Source: Bacillota bacterium
GTDB lineage: Bacteria > Bacillota_A > Clostridia > DSM-8532
Length of the DNA stretch: 19,013 nt
Direction: 5' to 3'
Assembly (NCBI GenBank): GCA_023424865.1
Contig: JAFADM010000081.1
Location: forward strand, 1-19,013
Position numbers and translations under genes: made by a program
The notes under the pieces: generated by a model
Told to the model about the DNA's origin: nothing
The model's database searches: none
Seen by the model: only the letters and a program-made list of their open reading frames with translations
In this document: positions 6,687-14,614 of the stretch, piece after piece
Layout of the letters: each line of letters opens with the position of its first letter
Numbering within the stretch: position 1 is the stretch's first letter

Positions 6687-9299
6687 TCAGCGCCAATGCA
6701 CCCGGATCGGCCCCAGAAGGCCTGAAGGCTCCTGCCTGGCCAAGGCTGAAAAGAGATCGGGAGCTTCCTTAACAAGAGTATTTGTTACATCCACCACCAG
6801 CTCATTCACACCCGGGCTTATGCCCCTGGTTATATCAAAGCGATAGGGCGGACAAAGCCTTGTCCCGCAATGCTCCCCGTTAACCCATACCTCGGCGGTT
6901 TCATAGAGCTCGTTTAAATCCAGTACATAAAGGCTATGCCCGGCCTGGATCTCAAACGCTGTTTCGTAGCGCATGGTACCTGAAAAGCGCGGTAATTTTC
7001 CCGGAACCGCCAGATTTTGAAGTTCATGGATAACTTCATACTCCCTAAATACCAGGGGACTATCCGCTTTGGAAAGCGAAAGCTTAAAGGGACCCTTTAA
7101 AAAGGAAGACCCATAAGGCTTAATGCTCTCCCAATCCTCTCCCAAGTTTACACCCTGGGGAAGGGCTTCGTCAAAAAAATATACCCTGGATTCATAGGGG
7201 GACAGATTAATGGAAAGAGTCTCCCCGTCCTCATTCTCCGTTTTTGCCTCAATAAGCCGGTTCTCCATGGCGTCATAGCCATAGACCGCCTTTCCTGCCA
7301 TCCCCTTAAAGGTTACACAAGTTGTGACGGTCTTTGACGGATCCTCGTTAAATAACATAAAGAGGTGGGATGATCCTCTTATATAATGATAGATACGCAA
7401 AAAGGGTTCATCCTTTACGCATCGCACATGGTAAAACCCTCTTTGCCGGATCTGTGGAACAAGCTCGTCAAGGGAAGTGAGGATACAGCCGGGATGAGTT
7501 GTAATGCTGTTCAACAGCTCTTTTTCATCCGGGCAGTCGCTTACCCTGGAGGGGTAGGCCTGTAAAAAGAACAAGATCGCTCCCTTTTGAGCAAGTGTCC
7601 TAAGGGGCTGCAAAACTGCTTTAGGAAAGGCCTCGCCAAAAGGAATAACTAAAAAGCGAAACACTTCCCCGCCCATGTAAAGGCTGCCATCCTTTACCTC
7701 AATTTCTGAAAGCCTGTCTCCCCATATAATGTCACAGTCAACCTGGGCCTCCATAAGCCTTCTTAAGGGCTTCTGAAACAGCATGTAATCCCCCGACCAC
7801 TCGGCCTCCCCATGATAAAGGATAAGGCCGTCGGCCTGGTGACAGCCGCCGTTTAAAAGATGACTCAACCGGTTGGTGTAATGGTTCAGCTTCTCCAGAT
7901 ACCGGTATTGAGGATTTATGCTATCAAAATTAAAATGGGGCGGGCAGTCGGGATCCGGGTAGTCCCGGTTGGTATAGGCATGGGGAACAAAGGTGTTTAC
8001 ACCTCTTACCAGCATATGGTCCGTAAGCCATTTCATAAGCTTGAGCCCCTCCATCCAGCCATAGGCACCAAAAATTTCACACATGGTCCGGCCCTTCTTG
8101 CTGGGATCCAGATGCCCCAGGGAAACCGCCATTTTAGCCAGCCCGAAATGAAAGAATTCCCCGTCTCCAAAGCCAGTCAGATTCCGGTTGTGATCCAGCA
8201 TACCGGGAAGAATCTGGAGAAGGACCACATCCAGGCCGCTCATATCCTGTCCCTCCAGGGAACGGAAAAAATGGCCGGGCCCGTTTCCCAGTCGGGCGTG
8301 GGAATTGTTGTCCTCAATAATATGCCCGATGTATTCCACGCCGTGATCCCTGCACCAGTTTCCAAGCTGTCCCGCAAAATTTTCCCCGTAAAGCCGGCTG
8401 ACGGTATTCATATAATGATAGCGCATGCGGCCCGTTTCCTCCCCCGCCTCGTACCACAGGGCAGGAAGAAGGCGTACCGGATCCGCTTCCCCCATTTCTG
8501 CGCCAAGAACCTCCTGAAACCCCCTCTTCCAGGGTATAAGCATTTGCTTGCGCCCGATGGAGGCTTCATAGGTTCCCTCGCAATTGTAAAACGCCGGTTC
8601 ATCGGAGAAAAAGCCTGCCAGAGTATTGCCGAAATAGCGGCTGAACCTGGCGTAGTGGGGCTCATAGACGTTTTTGATTAAAAGCTCTACGGACTCTTTT
8701 ACCAAATGATTGACATGCTTGTTGTTTGCGCCGGGAGCATCATAGGTTTCATAGAGCACCACCAGGCGCCAGTGCCCCTCAGGTACAGGCCAGTACAGAA
8801 TGCCGTCCACTACACTGGAGGTAACGTTTATTAACTGAGGGCCAAGCTTTTCATCGTCCCCACAGGCTCTTTCTGATGCCACAACCCCCACCAGGTACTC
8901 CCGTTGGGAAAGAAGGGGATCTATTAAAAAGGATGCGTTGGCATCAGGACCGTAAACATCAATGACCTTTCTGAACAAATACCATTTTTTAAGCTCGGCT
9001 GGAGCCTTCTCCGCGGCACCTGCCGCAAAGCCGGTAGGAAAACGGACATCGTCGAGAATCCAGACCTTCATGTCAAGCTTTTGGGCTTCGTCGAGAATAA
9101 CGGCCATATCCTCCCACCATTTTTCCCCCACGAAATCCGGATGGGGCCGGGACTCCACACAAAGAGCCCCAACTCCCAGGTCCTTAAGCCTTTGAATCTC
9201 GGCCCGCAGTTTTTCCTCCGTCTCCCCATGAACCCAGAAAAAAGGCAAAAGATAGTTTCCGCTCCTGCTTTCCAGGCATTCTCTCAAACGTATGTCCAT
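6687..9299 (-). CDS. GH106-like glycoside hydrolase, probable alpha-L-rhamnosidase
   Basis: A protein of 870 aa. The N-terminal part (FFWVHGETEEKLRAEIQRL...GVGALCVES) is a TIM-barrel start typical of the GH106-like family, in which a helix is followed by GV-type strands. Acidic motifs that could hold active-site residues are SDEP (232-235), IEDN (328-331), CEIFGAYGW (407-415) and HGEAEW (496-501). The C-terminus (about 740-870) has a jelly-roll carbohydrate-binding fold of the GH2-N type (AEVWVNGEHCG). GH106 enzymes release L-rhamnose; many relatives are uncharacterised, so the substrate is uncertain. No signal peptide is visible, so it should act in the cytoplasm on imported oligosaccharides. 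The stop of the LplC-type gene lies only 6 nt upstream of the start, with AGGATAGG as ribosome-binding site. Confidence 0.65.
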   Translation of the reverse strand: MDIRLRECLESRSGNYLLPFFWVHGETEEKLRAEIQRLKDLGVGALCVESRPHPDFVGEKWWEDMAVILDEAQKLDMKVWILDDVRFPTGFAAGAAEKAPAELKKWYLFRKVIDVYGPDANASFLIDPLLSQREYLVGVVASERACGDDEKLGPQLINVTSSVVDGILYWPVPEGHWRLVVLYETYDAPGANNKHVNHLVKESVELLIKNVYEPHYARFSRYFGNTLAGFFSDEPAFYNCEGTYEASIGRKQMLIPWKRGFQEVLGAEMGEADPVRLLPALWYEAGEETGRMRYHYMNTVSRLYGENFAGQLGNWCRDHGVEYIGHIIEDNNSHARLGNGPGHFFRSLEGQDMSGLDVVLLQILPGMLDHNRNLTGFGDGEFFHFGLAKMAVSLGHLDPSKKGRTMCEIFGAYGWMEGLKLMKWLTDHMLVRGVNTFVPHAYTNRDYPDPDCPPHFNFDSINPQYRYLEKLNHYTNRLSHLLNGGCHQADGLILYHGEAEWSGDYMLFQKPLRRLMEAQVDCDIIWGDRLSEIEVKDGSLYMGGEVFRFLVIPFGEAFPKAVLQPLRTLAQKGAILFFLQAYPSRVSDCPDEKELLNSITTHPGCILTSLDELVPQIRQRGFYHVRCVKDEPFLRIYHYIRGSSHLFMLFNEDPSKTVTTCVTFKGMAGKAVYGYDAMENRLIEAKTENEDGETLSINLSPYESRVYFFDEALPQGVNLGEDWESIKPYGSSFLKGPFKLSLSKADSPLVFREYEVIHELQNLAVPGKLPRFSGTMRYETAFEIQAGHSLYVLDLNELYETAEVWVNGEHCGTRLCPPYRFDITRGISPGVNELVVDVTNTLVKEAPDLFSALARQEPSGLLGPIRVHWR

Positions 9300-9305
9300 A
9301 ATAAC

Positions 9306-10187
9306 CTATCCTTTCACGGCTCCTATGGTAAGCCCCTTGGTAAAGTATTTCTGAAGAAAAGGATATATAAGGAGTATGGGCAAAAGTGAAACAAAAAGCT
9401 GCGCCGCTTTGAGTGTGGCTCCGTTGACATCGCTGAACGCCGTGGCCTGATCCAGGTTGGTTACATCACGGCTGGATATAATGGTATACATAAAGGTTTG
9501 CAGCGGGTAGTTTTTCGTGCTGTTATTGTAGATTAACCCGTCAAACCAGGCATTCCAGTGGTTAAGAAAGCTGAAGAGGGTAATGGTTGCCAGAACCGGC
9601 TTTGATATGGGAAGCACAATCCGAATTAAGGACTGGAAGTAATTGGCACCATCCATAAACGCGGCTTCTTCAATGTCCTTGGGCAGCTGCTTTATAAAAT
9701 TCATCATGAGGATGACATTAAAGATGGGTACGGCACCGGGAAGAACCAGAGCCCAAATGGAATCCAGAAGCCCCAGATCCTTTATAAGCATAAAATTCGG
9801 GACCATACCGCCGTTGAAAATCATAACAAAAATTAAAAGCCACACATAAATCCGCCTCACGGGAAACTCGCCCTCGGGCTTCGAAAGGGGGTAGGCCATA
9901 AGCACGGTAAGAGCCACATTAATGGCAACACCAAAAATCACCCGCTGTCCGGAAATTCCAAAGGAACGCAGAAAATCGCCCCGGGTTGCAATTAAGTGAT
10001 AGGACTGCAAATTAAAGCCTTTGGGCCAAAGCACCACCTGGTTGGCGGCAGCCGCTCCCGCGTTGCTTAAGGATACGGCCAGGATATGGAGCACTGGAAA
10101 AAGGCATAAGCCTCCCAGAAGAACCAGGCAAAAAAGGTTGAAGCCGTAAAATAGGCGGTAGGATGGCGATAAATGGGTTTTATTCAT
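9306..10187 (-). CDS. CUT1 sugar ABC transporter permease, LplC/YtcP type
   Basis: A protein of 293 aa with about six membrane segments. The ATPase-contacting EAA loop is clear (EEAAFMDGANYFQSLIRIVLP, about 173-193), as is the LplC-family C-terminal ending KGLTIGAVKG. It pairs with the LplB-type permease upstream to form the channel for an imported oligosaccharide. No ATPase gene is in this operon; in this family the ATPase is usually a shared MsmX-like protein encoded elsewhere. It follows the first permease by 75 nt and runs into the hydrolase gene with a 6-nt gap. The start at 10187 has AGGA about 12 nt upstream, slightly far. Confidence 0.93.
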   Translation of the reverse strand: MNKTHLSPSYRLFYGFNLFCLVLLGGLCLFPVLHILAVSLSNAGAAAANQVVLWPKGFNLQSYHLIATRGDFLRSFGISGQRVIFGVAINVALTVLMAYPLSKPEGEFPVRRIYVWLLIFVMIFNGGMVPNFMLIKDLGLLDSIWALVLPGAVPIFNVILMMNFIKQLPKDIEEAAFMDGANYFQSLIRIVLPISKPVLATITLFSFLNHWNAWFDGLIYNNSTKNYPLQTFMYTIISSRDVTNLDQATAFSDVNGATLKAAQLFVSLLPILLIYPFLQKYFTKGLTIGAVKG

Positions 10188-10262
10188 ATAAGATCACATT
10201 CCTTTCCGATTTACCAGTGGAAAAAGCCATAGCGCAAGGAAACCAAGTAGTCCCTTTATCTC

Positions 10263-11180
10263 TCAAAAAAGGGTATAATCAGAAAATTTATTGGCCAGCT
10301 TGTAGCTTGCCGCAATGAGGATAAAGGTCACAACCGATTTCAAAAGGCCTACGGCCGTGCCCAGGCTGTAATTGGCATCCACCAGAGCAATTCGGTAGAC
10401 AAAGGTGTCAATGATGTCCGCTGTTTTGTAAACCAGAGGATTATAGAGGTTGAAGATCTGGTCAAAGCCTGCGTTAAGGACATTGCCCAGGCTCAGGATC
10501 AGCATAAGAAACACGATGGGGGCTATTCCCGGCAGTGTAATATGAAGAGTCTGCTTCCATCGGTTGGCCCCATCCAGAACCGCGGATTCATACAGGCTTT
10601 CATCCACACCGGTAATGGCCGCAAGATAAATAACCGTTCCATAGCCAAAGTTTTTCCAGACATCGGTTCCAACCAGCATGGATACAAAATGCTTGTTGCT
10701 GCCGAGAAAGAATACGGGCTCAACCCCGAAAAAACCGATAAAACGGTTAACAATTCCTGTCTGTGAAAACAAATCTATAACAATCCCTGAAAGTATTACC
10801 CATGAAATAAAATAGGGAAGATAAATCAAGGTCTGTACCGTGCGCTTAAAGTATGCGTTGCGCACTTCATTGAGCATAAGGGCCACTATAATGGGAATTG
10901 GAAAATTAACAATAATTTTTAAGAGCGCTATGTAAAGTGTATTAAAGAATATGCGCCCGGTATCGGGCATACGGAACATATACTCAAAAATACTGAGTCC
11001 AACCCATTCCGAGCCCCAGATACCCTTTGAGGGAATAAAATCCTTGAATGCAATTAGAAGTCCCTGCAAGGGAACATAGGAAAAAAGTATAATCAGAATC
11101 ATTCCGGGAAGCAGCATAAGATTTAACTGCCAGGTTTGCCGATAACTTTTTCTTTTACGAACGATTGCTCCATTCATCAT
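10263..11180 (-). CDS. CUT1 sugar ABC transporter permease, LplB type
   Basis: A protein of 305 aa with six membrane segments. The N-terminus (KRKSYRQTWQLNLMLLPGMILIILFSYVPLQG) is characteristic of LplB/YteP permeases, and the EAA loop reads YESAVLDGANRWKQTLHITLPG (about 197-218). The frame is open to an ATG at 11273, but those first 31 residues are unlike the family and would cover an intergenic hairpin. The ATG pair at 11180/11177 is preferred, with AGAGGA 11-14 nt upstream, a weak choice. It works with the LplC-type permease and the lipoprotein binding protein encoded on either side. Confidence 0.9.
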   Translation of the reverse strand: MMNGAIVRKRKSYRQTWQLNLMLLPGMILIILFSYVPLQGLLIAFKDFIPSKGIWGSEWVGLSIFEYMFRMPDTGRIFFNTLYIALLKIIVNFPIPIIVALMLNEVRNAYFKRTVQTLIYLPYFISWVILSGIVIDLFSQTGIVNRFIGFFGVEPVFFLGSNKHFVSMLVGTDVWKNFGYGTVIYLAAITGVDESLYESAVLDGANRWKQTLHITLPGIAPIVFLMLILSLGNVLNAGFDQIFNLYNPLVYKTADIIDTFVYRIALVDANYSLGTAVGLLKSVVTFILIAASYKLANKFSDYTLF

Positions 11181-11236
11181 ATGCCACACGGTCCTCTCAC
11201 AAAATAATGCCGGTGTTACCAGGGTGTCAGGTGAAG

Positions 11237-11283
11237 AAAGGCACCAATGGGAGTATACAAATATACCTTTCATTGGCGCCTTT
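11237..11283 (-). repeat. Strong intergenic hairpin between binding protein and permease genes
   Basis: The arms 11237-11249 and 11271-11283 form a 13-bp stem, with an inner 5-bp stem (11253-11257 with 11262-11266) closing a 4-nt loop. In the minus-strand RNA the only non-Watson-Crick pair is G-U (from 11277 and 11243), whereas in plus-strand RNA it would be an A-C mismatch, so the structure fits the operon's transcript. No U-tract follows, so it is more likely an mRNA stabiliser or processing barrier than a terminator. A smaller hairpin (11305-11318) precedes it. Such elements commonly raise binding protein expression over the permeases. Confidence 0.7.
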
Positions 11284-11337
11284 CATGCACTCTTTAACGG
11301 AAGATAGGCGCTTGCCTAACCATTGTCCTTTTTTGTA

Positions 11338-13044
11338 TTACTGAGCTTTAGCCTCTTTTATCTCTTCTGCGATTTTGGAAGCCCCCAGGCTATTGTAACG
11401 ACTCACGAAATCGTCAAATTCATCCAGGGACTTTTCACCCATAATAAAGCCCACGTAAGCTTCCAGCTGCTCCTTATCCAAAAGGGACTTCACCTGCTGC
11501 CAGGTGGCAGTGGGCGCGCCGTTATAGTCGCTGTATTTCACATTGGCATATTCCGCAGACATGTAGCCATTGAGATAAATCATCTCCCACAGCCATTTAT
11601 CCAGAGGCTCCTCCGTCTTGGTAACACGGTCAAAGTCCGCCTGCTTGCCCTTCACCTGGGTTTCACCCTTATCAATGGCTTCCTGGAAGATAGGTCCCCA
11701 GTTGATATTGCCGGCGATTTGAAGCGGCATCCAGTTATTCATGTTTTTACCTGAATATTTGGGATCGTTGGCTGCTTCCGTGTAACGTTTGTCAAATTCG
11801 GTGGGCTCGCCTTCAACAAGCCAGGGAGCGCCGTAGCCGTCACAAACATAATTCATCATAACCACAAGAGCCTCTGGGTTGGTGTAGCCTTTTTTCACGT
11901 AATAGTAGCCATAGGCATTAAGCGGAACGCCGGGGCGGTACTCGTCCACACCCTGGGCAGCGGGAAAGCTTATGGTTTCCCATTGGGCATCAGGGAAATT
12001 CTTGCGCATGTCATAGGCTGTAAAGGCAGAGTAGAAATAGCCGGTATACATGCCCACCTTGCCTGCGGCAATAAGCTCGTTGGCCTTATTGACGTCCTTT
12101 ATGGCAAACTCCGGATCAATGCCCCCTGCTTTATAAAGCTCATTGAAGCGCTTGAGAACATCCACGGTTTTGGGATCGGTGACACCGTTTTCATAATTGC
12201 CTTCGCTGTTTTTAAACCACATCATGTAACGGGTCGCGTCTCCCGTAAAGGGTGTTGAGTATACGCCGTAGGCATTCATAATAAAATTCACGCCTTCAAG
12301 CTCTTTGTTCATGTAAAGGCCATAGGTATCCTTCACGCCGTTTTTGTCCGGATCCTGGGTGGCAAAGGCCATGGCCAGGTCAAATACCTCGTCCATGCTT
12401 TTCGGAAGCTGGTACCCCAGGTTTTCACGCCAGGTTTTGTTTATCCACAGCACGGGTGTGTAATCGTAAATAGTGGTAGGCGCAGGAAGCGCATAGGTTT
12501 TACCGTCTCTTTGGGCCGGTTCAAACAGGGCGTTCTCACTTTGACCCAATACGGTTTTCAGGTTTTCCGAAGCATAGGCCTCATAGTAAGGTGTTAAATC
12601 CTCTACCATATCGCCTTTAATCAATTGGGCCAGTGTGGTTTGATCCACAAGTCCGAAATCGGGAATATCGTCGCTGGCAATGGCCAGCTGCATTTTGTCC
12701 TTGCTGGCATTGGGTGCCGCCAGGATTTTATTGGTTACCTTTATTCCCATTAAATCCTCAAACAGCTTGTACATGACATTGTTTTCCGCATCCTCTCCGT
12801 CCACTAACTTCATGGAATCGGAGGTTTCATCGATACTCCGGATAGTTGAAATAGTGATGGGCGGATCGTATTTTTTAAACGGATCCGCGTCTTCAATGAC
12901 AACCGCCGAAGCTGTCGGCGTGGTCTGTCCCTTCTCCGGCTCCCCTGTGCCGGATGACTCATTGGTGCTGCCGCAGGCCGTTGTTCCAAGGACAATTAAG
13001 CCCGCCATCATCGACGCCAGCAGCCTGTTCCCCATTTTCTTCAC
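11338..13044 (-). CDS. Lipoprotein sugar-binding protein of the LplABC-type importer
   Basis: A protein of 568 aa, typical for the long LplA/YtcQ-type binding proteins. It has a lipoprotein signal peptide: KK, a hydrophobic stretch, then LGTTAC with the lipidated Cys at 24, followed by a Ser/Thr/Gly-rich linker. The mature part carries typical family segments (KLFEDLMGIKVTNKI, DIPDFGLVDQTTLAQLIKGDMVEDLTPYYE, PDKNGVKDTYGLYMNKEL). It captures an oligosaccharide outside the membrane and delivers it to the two permeases. The start codon is GTG at 13044, chosen because AGGAGG sits 7 nt upstream. It is the first gene of the six-gene operon and is followed by a large hairpin before the permease genes. 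Confidence 0.93.
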   Translation of the reverse strand: MKKMGNRLLASMMAGLIVLGTTACGSTNESSGTGEPEKGQTTPTASAVVIEDADPFKKYDPPITISTIRSIDETSDSMKLVDGEDAENNVMYKLFEDLMGIKVTNKILAAPNASKDKMQLAIASDDIPDFGLVDQTTLAQLIKGDMVEDLTPYYEAYASENLKTVLGQSENALFEPAQRDGKTYALPAPTTIYDYTPVLWINKTWRENLGYQLPKSMDEVFDLAMAFATQDPDKNGVKDTYGLYMNKELEGVNFIMNAYGVYSTPFTGDATRYMMWFKNSEGNYENGVTDPKTVDVLKRFNELYKAGGIDPEFAIKDVNKANELIAAGKVGMYTGYFYSAFTAYDMRKNFPDAQWETISFPAAQGVDEYRPGVPLNAYGYYYVKKGYTNPEALVVMMNYVCDGYGAPWLVEGEPTEFDKRYTEAANDPKYSGKNMNNWMPLQIAGNINWGPIFQEAIDKGETQVKGKQADFDRVTKTEEPLDKWLWEMIYLNGYMSAEYANVKYSDYNGAPTATWQQVKSLLDKEQLEAYVGFIMGEKSLDEFDDFVSRYNSLGASKIAEEIKEAKAQ

Positions 13045-13092
13045 AAAAACCCCTCCTAAAAAAGCTTTTATGTATGTTACGAGGTTATCTTA

Positions 13093-13133
13093 TTACATGG
13101 TCAAAAGACTTTGTAGAAGAAGATCTTTACATG
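13093..13133 (-). promoter_or_regulatory. Candidate control region of the sugar operon with CATGTAA direct repeat
   Basis: On the minus strand CATGTAA occurs at 13133-13127 and again at 13099-13093, same orientation, 34 bp apart, both followed by an AGAT within a few bases. A TTGACC box (13104-13099) overlaps the second copy, but I find no good -10 hexamer at 17 bp, which fits a promoter needing an activator. The operon's own AraC-type response regulator is the obvious candidate. This is a pattern observation, not a proven site. Confidence 0.3.
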
Positions 13134-13181
13134 ATGCAACTATCTTTACTTTTGTTCCGGAGCTTCATAAAAACCAAAGAC

Positions 13182-13223
13182 AAAGGCTGTCCGAATACGC
13201 TTATACGGCACCGGACAGCCTTT
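13182..13223 (-). terminator. Intrinsic terminator after the MerR-family gene
   Basis: Perfect 12-bp arms (13182-13193 and 13212-13223; core GGCTGTCCG) enclose an 18-nt loop. On the minus strand it lies 14 nt after the regulator's stop and is followed by a broken U-rich tail. On the plus strand it is followed by TTTTTT, so it could also stop transcription from the opposite side. It insulates the sugar operon promoter from merR transcription. Confidence 0.8.
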
Positions 13224-13236
13224 TTTAGCAACAGGT

Positions 13237-13623
13237 TCAGCTTTTTTTCTCTTCCTGTCTGTATTGCTCATATTGCCTTGTAAAATACTCAATTTTGTGG
13301 GATACCTTGTCCAGATGCTTTTGCATCTCCACAATCTGAGCCTCCACACTCCTTCGATGCTCAATAAGCATATCGCACCGCTTTTTCAGTGTAGCTCTTC
13401 CTTCAGCGCTTAAGTCCACAAAAGCTTTTATCTGTTTTATGGACATGCCTGTATTTTTAAGACAGCAAATGAGCCCCAGCCACTCCAAATCGTGTTCTGA
13501 ATAATGCCGTATACCGCTGTCGCTTCGCCTTACATGAGACAAAAGCCCTTCCTTTTCATAATAGCGCAGAACATGGGGACTTAGGCGCGTTTTCTCCGAC
13601 ACCTGACTTATAGAATATCCCAT
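13237..13623 (-). CDS. MerR-family regulator, AdhR/NmlR-like (aldehyde response)
   Basis: A protein of 128 aa: an N-terminal winged helix-turn-helix (YSISQVSEKTRLSPHVLRYYEKEGLL), the MerR wing (SGIRHYSEHDLEWL), then a long dimerisation helix. A Cys at 54 (CLKNTGMS) sits where AdhR/NmlR proteins carry the conserved reactive cysteine that senses aldehydes or other electrophiles. There is no C-terminal metal-binding cysteine cluster as in MerR or ZntR. Upstream in-frame ATGs exist at 13641 and 13632, but AGGA lies 8 nt before the ATG at 13623. It diverges from two aldo/keto reductase genes whose promoter has a matching operator, so it most likely activates them. Confidence 0.9.
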   Translation of the reverse strand: MGYSISQVSEKTRLSPHVLRYYEKEGLLSHVRRSDSGIRHYSEHDLEWLGLICCLKNTGMSIKQIKAFVDLSAEGRATLKKRCDMLIEHRRSVEAQIVEMQKHLDKVSHKIEYFTRQYEQYRQEEKKS

Positions 13624-13666
13624 TATTTCCATCCTTCTCATTCCTGGGGGAATAAATAAGTTTTTA

Positions 13667-13697
13667 TTGACTTAGAGTTAACGTTAAGGTTTATGAT
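13667..13697 (+). promoter_or_regulatory. MerR-type promoter with 19-bp spacer and operator
   Basis: TTGACT (13667-13672) and TATGAT (13692-13697) are separated by 19 bp rather than 17. The spacer is occupied by the dyad CTTAGAGTTAACGTTAAG (13671-13688), with CTTA/TAAG ends and a GTTAAC centre. Over-long spacers holding a dyad are the hallmark of promoters that MerR-family activators untwist, and the dyad resembles the CTTAGAGTTAACTCTAAG-type site of AdhR/NmlR regulators. It drives the two reductase genes; the start site should be near 13704. Confidence 0.85.
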
Positions 13698-13747
13698 TCA
13701 AATATACTGTTTCACAAAATATTTGTCAAATTGATAGGGAGGTAACG

Positions 13748-14599
13748 ATGAAAGCACTTATCGATAGTTATGAACTGTCCAATGGCTTATATATCCCATG
13801 CATTGGCTTTGGAACCTGGCAGGTACAAAACGGCGATGCGGCGCTAACCTCGGTGAAGGCCGCACTTCAGTCCGGCTACCGCCATATTGATACCGCGGCA
13901 GGCTACGGCAATGAACAAAGCGTCGGGCAGGCCGTGAAGGAAAGCGGAATTCCCCGCGAAGAGATCTTTATTACCAGTAAGCTTCAAAACGATATGCACG
14001 GGTACGAAAATACCCTTAAGGCCTTTGAAGAAACCATGGCCCGGCTTAACACCAAATACCTGGATCTCTATCTTATTCACTGGCCCAATCCCGCCAAATT
14101 CAGAAACCAATGGCAGGAGGCCAATGCAGGCTCATGGAAGGCCTTTGAAGAGCTTTACCGAGCCGGGCGCATTAAGGCTCTGGGGGTAAGCAATTTCCGC
14201 CCCCACCATTTTGAGGCGCTTTTTAAAACCGCCGAGATTAAGCCCATGGTTAACCAAATCCGCCTCTGCCCGGGAGATACCCAGGACGAAACCGTGGACT
14301 ACTGCAGGGATAGGGGCATTCTGCTTGAAGCCTACAGCCCTTTGGGCGTGGGCAAAATTTTTCAGGTTCCCCAGGTTCAGGCCCTGGCTGCCAAGTATAA
14401 CCGTTCCATTGCCCAGATCTGTGTCAGGTGGAGCCTTCAGCGGGGTTATCTGCCCCTTCCCAAGTCCACCACGCCCTCACGAATTTTGGAAAACGCCCAG
14501 GTGTTTGATTTTGAGCTGGCTCCGGAGGATGTTAAGCTTCTTGCGGATTTAAAGGGCTGCTGCGGTTATGCCGCGGACCCGGACACCATTACCTGGTAA
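13748..14599 (+). CDS. Aldo/keto reductase, 2,5-diketogluconate reductase-like
   Basis: A protein of 283 aa, normal for the single-domain AKR family. It has the full catalytic tetrad: D48 and Y53 (HIDTAAGYGNE), K78 (ITSKLQND) and H111 (LIHWPNP). The nucleotide-binding segment PLPKSTTPSRI (236-246) indicates NADPH use. It should reduce small aldehydes or ketones such as methylglyoxal; the exact substrate cannot be read from the sequence. AGGGAGG lies 5 nt before the start. It is first in a two-gene operon under the MerR-type promoter, which suggests a detoxification role rather than sugar catabolism. Confidence 0.95.
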   Translation: MKALIDSYELSNGLYIPCIGFGTWQVQNGDAALTSVKAALQSGYRHIDTAAGYGNEQSVGQAVKESGIPREEIFITSKLQNDMHGYENTLKAFEETMARLNTKYLDLYLIHWPNPAKFRNQWQEANAGSWKAFEELYRAGRIKALGVSNFRPHHFEALFKTAEIKPMVNQIRLCPGDTQDETVDYCRDRGILLEAYSPLGVGKIFQVPQVQALAAKYNRSIAQICVRWSLQRGYLPLPKSTTPSRILENAQVFDFELAPEDVKLLADLKGCCGYAADPDTITW

Positions 14600-14614
14600 A
14601 TAAGGAGGAACAGA

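Noticed and set aside
7860..8681. Long plus-strand open frame of 273 codons opposite the glycoside hydrolase gene
   Set aside because: It is fully antisense to a well-supported gene, its product has no recognisable domain or membrane pattern, and I see no ribosome-binding site; GC-rich codon positions explain it.
11181..11273. N-terminal extension of the LplB-type permease to the ATG at 11273
   Set aside because: The extra 31 residues do not resemble the family and the extension would place coding sequence over the intergenic hairpin.
12680..13228. Plus-strand open frame spanning the binding-protein start and promoter region
   Set aside because: It runs across a signal peptide region, a promoter and a terminator hairpin; no start signal or homology pattern is seen.
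13146..13364. Minus-strand open frame of 72 codons overlapping the merR 3' end
   Set aside because: Out of frame with merR and reading through its terminator hairpin; the product has no recognisable features.
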